Shown: piece by piece, positions 9,745 to 17,832 of the stretch | Layout: each line of letters starts with the position of its first letter | Position numbering within the stretch: position 1 is the stretch's first letter | Assembly: GCF_900107165.1 (NCBI RefSeq) | Contig: NZ_FNOY01000010.1 | Coordinates: forward strand, 1-64,000 | Source of the DNA: Nitrosomonas halophila | Lineage (GTDB): Bacteria > Pseudomonadota > Gammaproteobacteria > Burkholderiales > Nitrosomonadaceae | Length of the DNA: 64,000 nt | Reading direction: 5' to 3' | Position numbers and translations under genes: made by a program | The notes under the pieces: generated by a model | Seen by the model: the letters and a program-made list of their open reading frames with translations, nothing else | Told to the model about the DNA's origin: nothing | Database searches by the model: none

Positions 9745-9934
9745 ATGAGTAACCTGAGCTTTGCAAAACTCGATGTCCTGAAGGCCAAGCTGGGTGCCTC
9801 CCGCCCGCTGAATATAGAGGTCGCCAACAATCTGCATGATAACTTGGTGCTGAATGGACGCACCACAGCAACGCCATTGAAGGGAACACACTGACCCTGA
9901 AAGAAACCAAGGTCGCACTGGAATTAAATGAGTG
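9745..9934 (+). pseudogene. Fic-family protein, N-terminal remnant
   Basis: The ATG at 9745, with GGAGG upstream, starts SFAKLDVLKAKLGASRPLN and continues to about residue 36. A frameshift near 9852 then hides the Fic-family hallmark HHSNAIEGNTLTLKETKVAL in another frame, and that frame stops at about 9934. The AMPylation core (HPFxxGNGR) is absent, so only the N-terminal inhibitory-helix region survives. Fic proteins act as AMP transferases or toxins; this copy is not functional. It lies in the decayed accessory region next to a transposase remnant. Confidence 0.75.
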
Positions 9935-10483
9935 ACAGGTGGTAGGTGGTAGGGGTGGACGCTTACGGATGAACTGGTATTTTCGCCAATGATAAATTCA
10001 CTTTCATCCTTCACACTAAACCAGGATGTTAAAATATGGACTATGCATCTGCAACTGCGCCACAATACGCTCCGCTTCCACCGCGACGGCTGCGGGAAGG
10101 TTAACTTCAAAGAAGCTCGCCTAGCCGACCATGAGTGCTTCGATGCGCGCGCGCAAGGCAGGCCAGAGCGACCGGTCTACCGGATAATGTTCCCCGGTAG
10201 CGTTGAACGGAAAAAATCGTACGTTAAGCTATCACCTGCAGATTTAACCATAGCACAGTGTATCAAAAGCCGGCAGCACATCCATTCGATACGTTCTTTG
10301 CCGGCCCTTTAGCCTTCTCAATGTTGCTGCTGTGCGTGCAAACTGGATGGGTAGTACTACTACTCATAGCTGCTGGGCACACACCCCTTTGCGGCACTCA
10401 TACTTGGCACGGCTCCGATTCACGATGGCGTCAGCGGCAAGTATCACTGGCACGCCCACCACTGTGGTCAGTGATACACTCAC
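9935..10483. other. gene-free stretch between Fic remnant and ars cassette
   Basis: No gene could be supported on either strand. Open frames here are short and have no recognisable motif. On the minus strand around 10030-10200 there are protein-like patches separated by stops, suggesting another decayed gene of unknown type. Confidence 0.45.
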
Positions 10484-10649
10484 CTAGTACTCCGTTCCGC
10501 CAAACCGCTTACATGAAATCGCGCCTTCGCCTGTCATGCGTTGTTGCAAATCCTTGCCATAGCTACGGCTATGACTGCGGTTTGCGCCTAGCCTGGCAGG
10601 CGAATCCATCGATTTCATTTGCAAGCTAATTGACGGAACGGAGTACTAG
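10484..10649. repeat. MITE-like element, family B, copy 1
   Basis: A 166-bp non-coding element beginning CTAGTACTCCGTTCCG and ending with its complement, CGGAACGGAGTACTAG, so the outer repeats are about 16 bp. A copy in the same orientation and of the same length is at 13634-13799, with only a handful of differences. Internal palindromes (CGCCTGGCAGGCG and CATAGC.GCGGCTATG) are present. With its partner it brackets the ars operon. The CTAG ends fit a YTAR-type target duplication. Confidence 0.9.
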
Positions 10650-10706
10650 AGGCAGGGCCACCGTCAACTCGAAGAAATCGGAAATGCAAATCAGCGCCCA
10701 GGAATA

Positions 10707-11993
10707 TCATGTGATACTCAAGCGCAGCGCCAGCGCAGCCAAGGTTGCCGCGAGCACGGGAACAGTAAGTATGACACCCACCTTAAAATAATATCCCCAG
10801 GTGATCATTATGCCCTTGCGCGCCAGCACATGCAGCCAGAGCAGCGTCGCCAGTGAGCCGATAGGCGTGATCTTCGGCCCCAGGTCGCTACCGATCACGT
10901 TGGCATAGATCATGGCCTCCTTAACCACCTCTGACGCACTTGCCTCATCGATGGACAGCGCCACCACCATCACCGTTGGCATGTTGTTCATGATGGAAGA
11001 AAGCAGTGCCGCCAGGAAGCCCGTCCCGAACGCGGCCCCCCACACGCCGCCCTGCGCGAATTGATCAAGCAGGACGGCGATCTCATTCGTCAAGCCCTGG
11101 TTGCGCAGGCCGTAGACCACGAGGTACATCCCCAGCGAAAAGATGACGATCTGCCAAGGCGCCTCGCGGACTACCTTGCCGATACTGATGACACCTCCCC
11201 GTGCCGCGGTAGTGAGCAGGATCACTGCACCTACAGCGGCCACAGCGCTGACCGGAACCCCCATCGGCTCGAGACCGAAGAATCCGAGGAGCAGCAACAC
11301 TAGCACGGCCCAGCCCATGCGGAATGTGGCCCGATCGCGGATGGCCTCGTGCGGCATTTTTAGCTGATTCATGTCATAGGAAACCGGCAGGCTACGGCTG
11401 AAGTAGAGCAACAGCACGACAAGCGACACGATGACGGCCACAAGGTTTACCGGCACCATCACGACAGCATAGCGGTTGAACCCGATGCCGAAGAAGTCGG
11501 CCGAGACGATATTGACTAGGTTGGATACGACAAGCGGCAGGCTCGCCACATCGGCGATAAACCCCGCTGCCATGACGAAGGCCAATGTAGCGGCAGGACC
11601 GTAACCGAGTGCCAGTAGCATGGCCATGACGATGGGAGTGAGGATCAGTGCCGCGCCGTCGTTGGCGAATAGCGCGGCCACCGCCGCCCCGAGCAGGACG
11701 ATGAGCACGAACAACAACCGGCTGCGCCCACCGCCCCAGCGCGCCACGTGCAGAGCGGCCCACTCGAAGAACCCAGCCTCGTCCAGGAGCAAGCTTATGA
11801 TGATGATGGCGATGAACGCTGCGGTGGCATTCCAGACAATGTCCCAGACGATAGGAATGTCCTCGAGGTGAACGACGCCGGCCAATAGCGCCATGATGGC
11901 GCCGATGGAAGCGCTCCACCCGATGCCGAGGCCCCTGGGCTGCCAGATCACCAGCACCAGGGTGGCAATGAAAATAAGCAGTGCGACAAGCAT
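10707..11993 (-). CDS. arsB: arsenite efflux permease ArsB
   Basis: A 428-residue inner-membrane arsenite/antimonite exporter of the ArsB family. It is close to the classical E. coli type, with segments such as [38 protein letters not shown] and [20 protein letters not shown]. About 12 hydrophobic helices and full family length indicate an intact transporter. It works alone as a secondary carrier or with the ArsA ATPase; here arsA is broken, so only the carrier mode would be available. It is the last gene of the minus-strand series arsR-(arsC'-'arsA)-CBS-arsB, starting 4 bp after the CBS gene stops. Confidence 0.95.
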   Translation of the reverse strand: MLVALLIFIATLVLVIWQPRGLGIGWSASIGAIMALLAGVVHLEDIPIVWDIVWNATAAFIAIIIISLLLDEAGFFEWAALHVARWGGGRSRLLFVLIVLLGAAVAALFANDGAALILTPIVMAMLLALGYGPAATLAFVMAAGFIADVASLPLVVSNLVNIVSADFFGIGFNRYAVVMVPVNLVAVIVSLVVLLLYFSRSLPVSYDMNQLKMPHEAIRDRATFRMGWAVLVLLLLGFFGLEPMGVPVSAVAAVGAVILLTTAARGGVISIGKVVREAPWQIVIFSLGMYLVVYGLRNQGLTNEIAVLLDQFAQGGVWGAAFGTGFLAALLSSIMNNMPTVMVVALSIDEASASEVVKEAMIYANVIGSDLGPKITPIGSLATLLWLHVLARKGIMITWGYYFKVGVILTVPVLAATLAALALRLSIT

Positions 11994-11997
11994 GCCG

Positions 11998-12471
11998 TTA
12001 ATCCTCCCTCTTGAGCGGGTTTTCCATTTTTTTCAGGTGACCCAGCAGATCGATGCGGGAAATAACACCGATCACCTTGCCTGCCTCCATCACAGGCAAC
12101 GAAACCAGGCGATGATTTACCATCAACCGCGCGGCCACGGAAGGATCCATGTCCGGCCCCACGGTATGGATTTCGGCGGTCATCACCTCCGCAGCGGTGC
12201 GTCCCTCGGCTTTGCCCGGTGCGTGGCCGCGAGGGTTGAGGAAGGAGATGTAGAAGTTCTCCTTCCAGACCGATTCGCGAGGTTCGAGACGCTCATCGGC
12301 GCCGCGGTAGACCAGGTCCGCCGCCGTAACAATGCCGAGCAGGCGACCGGCTTCATCGACCACCGGCATCCCGTTGATGCGGTGCTTCAGCAGCAGATTC
12401 GCGATTTCCTCGACAGGGGTATCGGGCCGAACAGTCAGGGGGTCGGGGGTCATGTAGTTGCGGATCAACAT
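11998..12471 (-). CDS. tandem CBS-domain protein in ars operon
   Basis: A 157-residue protein made of two CBS domains: residues about 1-60 ([19 protein letters not shown] ... [12 protein letters not shown]) and about 90-150 ([15 protein letters not shown] ... [12 protein letters not shown]). CBS pairs bind adenine nucleotides and usually regulate partner proteins; no enzyme domain is attached. The frame is open to 12534, but the ATG at 12471 is chosen because AGGAGT lies about 9 bases upstream and the protein then begins right at the first CBS motif. I recall CBS genes in ars operons of other bacteria, for example the arsenic transposon of Acidithiobacillus caldus. The precise role is not known to me. 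Confidence 0.85.
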   Translation of the reverse strand: MLIRNYMTPDPLTVRPDTPVEEIANLLLKHRINGMPVVDEAGRLLGIVTAADLVYRGADERLEPRESVWKENFYISFLNPRGHAPGKAEGRTAAEVMTAEIHTVGPDMDPSVAARLMVNHRLVSLPVMEAGKVIGVISRIDLLGHLKKMENPLKRED

Positions 12472-12481
12472 AGCTGTACTC

Positions 12482-13121
12482 CTAGGTTTGAGTTTGAACA
12501 AGGGCCCGCAGGCGTTCCACGCCGACCGGCTCATCCTTCAGCAACGGAACAACCGCATAGCGATCCGCATACTGATTCGCCACGGCGTTGATTTCGCTTA
12601 GCTCGTTGGCGGCGCGCTGGCGCAACAACGGTGATTTGACCGAGGCCGCCGCCACGCTGGTATTGATAATCCATGCCCACGGCTCGAGCTCAACTGTGTC
12701 ACGCGGGAGTACGGTCAACGTAGCGGGGATATTCTTGAGCGCCGTTTGTTCCCGTTCGTGGATCGCCGCGGCGAGTGGGTCATTGTCCGCTTCGATGCTG
12801 GGCAGGATACCGTTGATGAGGAGATGCCGCTGTTTGAGGCCGATAGCAGCCAACTCTTCATGGGGGTGCGCGCCACTTCGCGCAGTGTCGCCTGCTGTGC
12901 GCGTGCGACCAGCACGAGACGTGTTTGCATTGGATCGGCCAAGGTTTTGACAGCCGCCTTGTACTGGACGCGCTGTTTCTCCAGGCCGGCCAGCGGGCCA
13001 AGACACGAGGCGTCGCCCTTGCCCGCTTCCAGGAAACCCGACCATGCGCCAGGTGGTTGAAAGTCGCCTCAGCCAGAATGGAACGACAGGAGTACCCGGT
13101 ACAAAGGAAAAGAATATTCAT
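12482..13121 (-). pseudogene. arsC'-'arsA deletion fusion, frameshifted
   Basis: The ATG at 13121 begins an arsenate reductase (MNILFLCTGYSCRSILAEA, about 28 codons). At about 13040 the sequence jumps into ArsA, out of frame: FLEAGKGDASCLGPLAGLE, then ADPMQTRLVLVARAQQATL. A frameshift in a run of five C near 12862-12866 leads to AAIGLKQRHLLINGILP. The first ArsA half then passes from LPRDTVELE directly into EPWAWIINTSVAAA and YAVVPLLKDEPVGVERL, the C-terminal end of the second half. So the reductase body, the ArsA ATP-binding start and most of the second ArsA half are missing. No ArsC or ArsA activity is expected from this locus. Confidence 0.85.
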
Positions 13122-13489
13122 ATCGTCGTCGTTTTGGTGGGGATGGGGACAGTCGTAGCCTTGAAACCCTTAGAAGCAATACGCATTTCAATGCACTCAG
13201 CTGGGCTGCCTGAACAGCATTCTTCGGTGAGATACACGATCAAGTCCAGCATTAACGGGATATCTGCGCGATAGCGCTGGAAGCGCCCCTCCTGTTCAAC
13301 CGTCACCAGGTGAGCTTGTGACAACGCCTTTAAGTGGAAGGAAAGGTTTGCCGGGGGCACATCCAGCATGGCAGCAATCTCGCCAGCCACCATGCCTTCT
13401 GGTCCCTTCTTGACCAGCAGTCTGAACACATCCAGACGTAGCCCTGATGAGAGAGATTCGAAGATAGATGTCGCAATTTGTTTCTCCAT
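13118..13489 (-). CDS. arsR: ArsR-type transcriptional repressor
   Basis: A 123-residue winged-helix repressor of the ArsR/SmtB family that should bind the ars promoter and release on arsenite. The DNA-binding part reads LRLDVFRLLVKKGPEGMVAG then LDVPPANLSFHLKALSQAHL, and LVTVEQEGRFQRYRAD is the wing. Vicinal cysteines CC in YLTEECCSG, plus a later Cys, are plausible arsenite ligands but sit near the C-terminus rather than in the classical helix. The ATG at 13489 is preferred over an upstream non-ATG start at 13507. Its stop overlaps the arsC' start (ATGA). A TTGTTG/CAACAA operator abuts the start codon. Confidence 0.9.
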   Translation of the reverse strand: MEKQIATSIFESLSSGLRLDVFRLLVKKGPEGMVAGEIAAMLDVPPANLSFHLKALSQAHLVTVEQEGRFQRYRADIPLMLDLIVYLTEECCSGSPAECIEMRIASKGFKATTVPIPTKTTTI

Positions 13490-13507
13490 TGTTGAATAAT
13501 ACAACAA
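13489..13507. promoter_or_regulatory. probable ArsR operator
   Basis: Perfect inverted repeat TTGTTG-AATAATA-CAACAA directly at the 5' edge of arsR. ArsR-family operators are imperfect AT-rich dyads in the promoter of their own operon, and this is the only strong dyad before arsR. TATTAT inside it could be the -10 box, so bound repressor would block transcription. The position leaves almost no leader. Function is inferred from place and symmetry. Confidence 0.55.
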
Positions 13508-13633
13508 CTATTTAAATAATATTAACCGTAAGGTTATGCATCTGTTTAAGCTATCTCTTACCCTGAATATTGCATCAATGAAGGAGGCAATTCCTTCTAA
13601 ATGTTTTATAAAAATGTTTTATAATTCAGTTAT

Positions 13634-13799
13634 CTAGTACTCCGTTCCGCCAAATCGCTTACATGAAATCGCGCCTTCGCCTGGCAGGCGTTGTTGCAAA
13701 TCCTCGCCATAGCTGCGGCTATGACTGCGGTTTGCGCCTAGCCTGGCAGGCGAATCCATCGATTTCATTTGTAAGCTAATTGACGGAACTGAGTACTAG
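13634..13799. repeat. MITE-like element, family B, copy 2
   Basis: Second 166-bp copy of the element at 10484-10649, in direct orientation, with the same CTAGTACTCCGTTCCG end and a near-identical interior (CGCCTGGCAGGCG in place of CGCCTGTCATGCG). One base in the right terminal repeat differs. It lies about 130 bp upstream of arsR, so the two copies enclose the whole ars operon. Confidence 0.9.
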
Positions 13800-14167
13800 G
13801 CAGTATTGGTGCATTGGCTCTGAATTTTGATGCAACCGATAATGCGGTTGCACGGCAAACAATCAGGAAGGCCATTCTTTCACAGCTACTATGATCAGTA
13901 ATGCCCATACCAGAAACTCTTTCTTTCATGCTGCAGCCAAACTGACACCCGGATAGCACGTTCCAACATTTCAAGCTGATTTCTTCCGCAGAAAATGAAT
14001 CTGCGGGAATCAGCTACGCTTCAAACACTCTAAAATTGCAATTTAATACGACTTTATACCTATACCCAAATCTACTGCGAAATCCGAAATATCAAGGCAA
14101 ACTTGAAGAAAAATCCAATCTAGATGACATGCTTTATTATCGGACCATCAAAATTTTGATATAGCCA
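13800..14167. other. gene-free stretch
   Basis: No gene supported. The first 150 bases could encode a patch such as ALNFDATDNAVARQTIRKAI on the plus strand, broken by stops and not recognisable, perhaps a decayed gene cut by the adjacent repeat element. The last 100 bases are AT-rich and would hold the promoter of the MATE gene. Confidence 0.4.
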
Positions 14168-15496
14168 GTGCCCTCCCCGACTCGTCCCTTTGCCGTGACT
14201 CATCGCATGGTCTTCAATCTGGCCGTGCCGATGACGCTCGCCTACCTGACAACACCGCTGCTGGGACTGGTCGATACGGCCGTGGTTGGCAGATTGGGCG
14301 AGGCGTCACTGATCGGTGGATTGGCGGTGGGCGCCATTCTGATCGATTTGGCGCTGACAACCTTCAATTTTTTGCGCTCTGGCACGACTGGTCTAACTGC
14401 CCAGGCTTTTGGCCGAGCCGACGCAGTTGAAATTCAGGCGACGCTATTGCGCTCCCTGATGATTGGCGTGACTTGCGGCCTGATCCTGCTGGCACTGACC
14501 CCGCTGCTGCTGGCGATTGGACTGTATCTGATGGATCCTGGCGACAAGGTTGCCATAGCGACCCAGCAATATGTACAGATCCGCATGTTTGGCGCGCCGC
14601 TGGCATTGGGCAATTACGCGGTGCTGGGCTGGCTGATTGGATTGGGCCGGACAAAAACTGGTCTGTTACTGCAGATCGTACTCAACGGCACCAATATCGC
14701 GCTCTCCTTCCTGATGGGTCTGCACTTGGGATTCGGCATCGAGGGCGTTGCGGCGGCCACTGTCATCAGCGAATTACTTGCCCTGTTGCTCGGCCTGAGT
14801 ATTTGCCATCGATTGCTTGCAGGGAATAAGCGCCCATCCAGCGAGCGATTGTTTGATCGCGCCGCCCTCTGGCGGCTGGCCAATCTCAATGCCGATATCA
14901 TGCTGCGCTCCTTCGCCCTGCTCTTCGCCTTCGCATTCTTTACCGCTCAGGGGGCTGAATTGGGCGAGCAGACACTGGCGGCAAATGCCGTATTGATGAA
15001 TTTCCTCATGATCGCTGGTTATTTTCTTGACGGGCTGGCAACCTCTGCCGAGCAGCTGGTTGGACGCGCCATCGGTGCCAATTACCGCGCGGGTTTTGTG
15101 CGCAGCCTGCGTCTCACCCTGGCCTGGAATTTGTGCATGGCCGCTTTGCTCTCGCTGATTTTTGGCCTGTTTGGCGAGACCTTAATCGCAGTGATGACCA
15201 CGCTGGAATCAGTGCGAATGGAAGCATCGCACTATCTGTTACTCGCTGCTTTGCTGCCGCTCACCGGCGTGCTGGCGTTCCAGATGGATGGTGTCTTTAT
15301 CGGTGCAACCTGGTCGCGCGAGATGAGCCGGATGATGCTGGTTTCGCTCAGTGCCTATTTGATCGCATGGTGGCTGCTGCAGGATTTTGCCAACACCGGT
15401 CTGTGGCTTGCCTTGCATATCTTTCTGCTGGTGCGCGGCCTGACTCTGTCCGTGCGTCTGCCGGTCAGAGTCAGGCAGGCCTTCAGGCAATCATGA
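14168..15496 (+). CDS. MATE-family multidrug efflux transporter (DinF-like)
   Basis: A 442-residue polytopic membrane protein of the MATE family, DinF branch. It contains the two-fold repeat of six helices. Signature stretches are NLAVPMTLAYLTTPLLGLVD with TAVVGRLGEASLIGG in the first helices and LDGLATSAEQLVGRAIGA in the second half. It would export cationic or other toxic organics using an ion gradient; the substrate is not readable. The start is a GTG at 14168, chosen because THRMVFNLAVPM aligns with the family N-terminus. No clear ribosome-binding site is seen, and an ATG at 14207 is the alternative. Confidence 0.85.
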   Translation: MPSPTRPFAVTHRMVFNLAVPMTLAYLTTPLLGLVDTAVVGRLGEASLIGGLAVGAILIDLALTTFNFLRSGTTGLTAQAFGRADAVEIQATLLRSLMIGVTCGLILLALTPLLLAIGLYLMDPGDKVAIATQQYVQIRMFGAPLALGNYAVLGWLIGLGRTKTGLLLQIVLNGTNIALSFLMGLHLGFGIEGVAAATVISELLALLLGLSICHRLLAGNKRPSSERLFDRAALWRLANLNADIMLRSFALLFAFAFFTAQGAELGEQTLAANAVLMNFLMIAGYFLDGLATSAEQLVGRAIGANYRAGFVRSLRLTLAWNLCMAALLSLIFGLFGETLIAVMTTLESVRMEASHYLLLAALLPLTGVLAFQMDGVFIGATWSREMSRMMLVSLSAYLIAWWLLQDFANTGLWLALHIFLLVRGLTLSVRLPVRVRQAFRQS

Positions 15497-15584
15497 GTAG
15501 CAACATTTGGCTGGCATTTACTGGAATCACATTGAAATTCATCAGGCCGGACAGCAACAGGCATGCTACCGCTCCCGGTCAGGC

Positions 15585-16937
15585 TCATTTCCGGTCAGCT
15601 GATTCGACCGGGTCAACTGCCGTTTCAGCTGCTGTTTCAGCTGCTGTTTCAGCTGCTGTTTCAGCTGCCAGCGGATCTGGATGAGAATCCTGGTATGCCT
15701 CAAAATCTTCCTGCCGTGGATCCAATTCCAGAATGACCGTGGTTGAAACAGGCGCCACCCCCACACAGTGGGTCTGTTCCTCGACTGTCGGGTCTCGTTC
15801 CTTCAACGAAGAACGTATGCCCAGCAGCAATAACAGCGACAACGCAGCAGCTGTCAGGAAAAACAATCCCGGTGGTCCCAGCCAGGTGACCGAGAATCCT
15901 CCCAGGATCGGCCCGATTACGCTGCCCAGACCAGCCGAAAACAGCATGGTCGCGCTGGCAGGAACAATTTGATGATGAACAAGCATGTCATGCGTCAGGG
16001 CCAGGCATAACGGATAGATGCAGGCAACGAGCCCATAAAACAGCGATACGCTCAAATATAGCCAGAGTATTGATTGGTCCCCCAGCCATGCGGCCACCAG
16101 CCCGGCAGCAATTGAACCGCCGATGACCACCAGAATCAATATGCGCCGGGGCACAAAATCCGACAAAAGGCCAATTGGCCACTGCAGAAGCATGGCAGCC
16201 AGAATAGCCAGCCCCATGAATGCCGCCACTTGCCCGACATCCAGCCCGGACCGGACGGCAAAGATTGGACCAATCGCGGCAAATGCGCTCAATGCAATCG
16301 CACTGAACAAGGCGCCTGCAACACCCAGGGCTGACTTTCGCCAAAGTTCCAGTATGCCCAGACGTTCCCCTGCCTCCAGCTCCGGCGCTGGGGAACGCGT
16401 GAGCGACAATGGAATCAATGACACAACAATTAGAATGGCCGCAACAATAAACAAATGATGTGTGGCTGGATCACCCCATCCAATCAGGAATTGGCCGAGT
16501 GATGCCGCCAGATAAAACAGTACCATGTAAGTGGCGAGCAGTTTGCCGCGAGTTTCTGCTGTTGCGCGGGTATTGGCCCAGCTCTCGGTAATCAGCATCA
16601 GCCCTGCGATACAGAAACCCAGGACCAGACGCAACACGCCCCAACCGATAACTGAAATATGGATGGAATGCAGCAGTGCAACCGCACCAGCAACAGCGCC
16701 AAATACCGCAAAAGCCCGAATATGCCCCACACGCCGGATCACATGTATCCCGAAAAGTGAGCCGAGCACAAAGCCGATGGAAAAGAAAGCCAGAACCGTC
16801 CCGGCAATGCCGGCCCGGTAACCTTCGAGTTCCATTCTGAGCGCAATCACTGTTCCCAACAGATTGTTGCCCATTACCAGGAGTATGAGGCTAAGAAATA
16901 GGGCGACAATACTGAGTAATGTTTGAAGTAGCATCAC
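15585..16937 (-). CDS. MFS transporter, YcaD-like, with repeat-bearing tail
   Basis: A 450-residue major facilitator with about 12 hydrophobic helices. It is similar to the YcaD branch: NNLLGTVIALRMELEGYRAG, GFVLGSLFGIHVIRRVGHIR, ITESWANTRATAETRGK and FSAGLGSVIGPILGG. The substrate is unknown. After the last helix (ending near LLLLLGIRSSLKERD) there is a soluble C-terminal tail of about 75 residues containing (ETAA)4. The tail comes from a 12-bp tandem repeat and is not part of the usual family length. The gene converges with the MATE gene (stop codons about 90 bp apart). Confidence 0.85.
   Translation of the reverse strand: MMLLQTLLSIVALFLSLILLVMGNNLLGTVIALRMELEGYRAGIAGTVLAFFSIGFVLGSLFGIHVIRRVGHIRAFAVFGAVAGAVALLHSIHISVIGWGVLRLVLGFCIAGLMLITESWANTRATAETRGKLLATYMVLFYLAASLGQFLIGWGDPATHHLFIVAAILIVVSLIPLSLTRSPAPELEAGERLGILELWRKSALGVAGALFSAIALSAFAAIGPIFAVRSGLDVGQVAAFMGLAILAAMLLQWPIGLLSDFVPRRILILVVIGGSIAAGLVAAWLGDQSILWLYLSVSLFYGLVACIYPLCLALTHDMLVHHQIVPASATMLFSAGLGSVIGPILGGFSVTWLGPPGLFFLTAAALSLLLLLGIRSSLKERDPTVEEQTHCVGVAPVSTTVILELDPRQEDFEAYQDSHPDPLAAETAAETAAETAAETAVDPVESADRK
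15619..15666. repeat. 12-bp tandem repeat, four units
   Basis: Four head-to-tail units of GCTGTTTCAGCT (the first has GCC), inside the 3' end of the MFS gene. The unit is a multiple of three, so unit gain or loss keeps the reading frame and changes the number of ETAA blocks in the protein tail. The units are nearly identical, which suggests recent expansion. Confidence 0.9.
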
Positions 16938-17832
16938 AGAATCCCAAAAAAATCATTAAAACGATTCCAGCGAATGCAGTCTGTCACATGACGTCACCCC
17001 GCAACCCGGTTTTGGCAAGCAACCTGGCAGTATTATTGGAAAAACGCTGCAGTCGGCATCAGCTCCTCCGCAAAGCGGATAACATATTGGGTATTGGGGC
17101 ACAGGACAAGAGCAAGCTTACGACAGGATCATGCCAAGAAACAACAATGCTGCCATGTGCCTGAAAATTGCGTCATCCACCATAAAGCAAACTCACCCAT
17201 GGCGGGGCACCACATGTTTTTTGAGAAATCCAACTATCTGCCCAGCAGAACACTCAAATCAGCATCAGCCGGCGAATTCAGGATAAAACTGCCGTCACGG
17301 GATGGCGTAGCAGTCCGCATTTCGGATGACTGCGTCACCCTATGATCAATTTGGATCTAGAATGACAGACTCATTCTGGAAGAAATTATGTAATCGTTCA
17401 ATCTGTCTCTGAATTATTTTCAGTGACAGTGTAGTGCATGCAATGCGTCCTGGACGAATATCATGCTTGCCTGAAACGAGCATCAAGCACCACTGCTTTT
17501 TAGTATAAGCTACTTGGGTTGACATGGCTAATCGTAGCCGACGCGCAATGACGGTTGCCGGAAAAAGAACTCGCTTCGCGATTCTCAGCCGCCGGTTTTT
17601 ATGGTGCCCAAGCGCACCCTACCGCACTCTGCCCTCCTTGCCAGACAGGTAGCAGGAAAGGTTATCCATAGTTTTAAAAGCAGTACATATTGACACCTAT
17701 CCTGCTGCGGCATGATCACCCGAGTTCAGTGTTTCTAAACTGCTTCCAACCCCAAAACTGCATTCGACGACTGCGGTTGTGGGATTAAAATGTCTGGTCT
17801 TGCCGACTGTCCAACCGCCTCATGCTGCTGGG
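16938..17832. other. 895-bp gene-free region
   Basis: No coding region is supported on either strand. Contents seen: a hairpin-prone stretch around 17296-17340 (CAGTCCG-CATTT-CGG.ATG.ACTG), a 7-bp inverted repeat AGAATGA-CAGAC-TCATTCT at 17359-17377, and the second copy of the short dispersed repeat at 17594-17634. The first part must hold the MFS promoter, reading leftwards. The last part follows the 3' end of the Hpt-CheW gene. No tRNA or known small RNA was recognised. Confidence 0.55.
17594..17634. repeat. short dispersed repeat, copy 2
   Basis: Second copy of the 40-bp sequence at 5836-5875, same orientation, with CAAGCGCACCCTACCGCACT identical. The left hairpin arm is altered to GGTGCCC, so the dyad is no longer perfect. 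Confidence 0.7.

Noticed and set aside
10484-13799. Classical composite transposon.
   Set aside because: The flanking copies are only 166 bp and encode no transposase, so at most a non-autonomous cassette can be claimed.
13765-13974. Minus-strand frame of 69 codons next to the family B repeat.
   Set aside because: It starts in intergenic DNA, ends inside the repeat element, has no ribosome-binding site and no family resemblance.
15619-15666. CRISPR-like array.
   Set aside because: Units are 12 bp, directly abutting without spacers, and lie in frame within a gene. It is a coding microsatellite.
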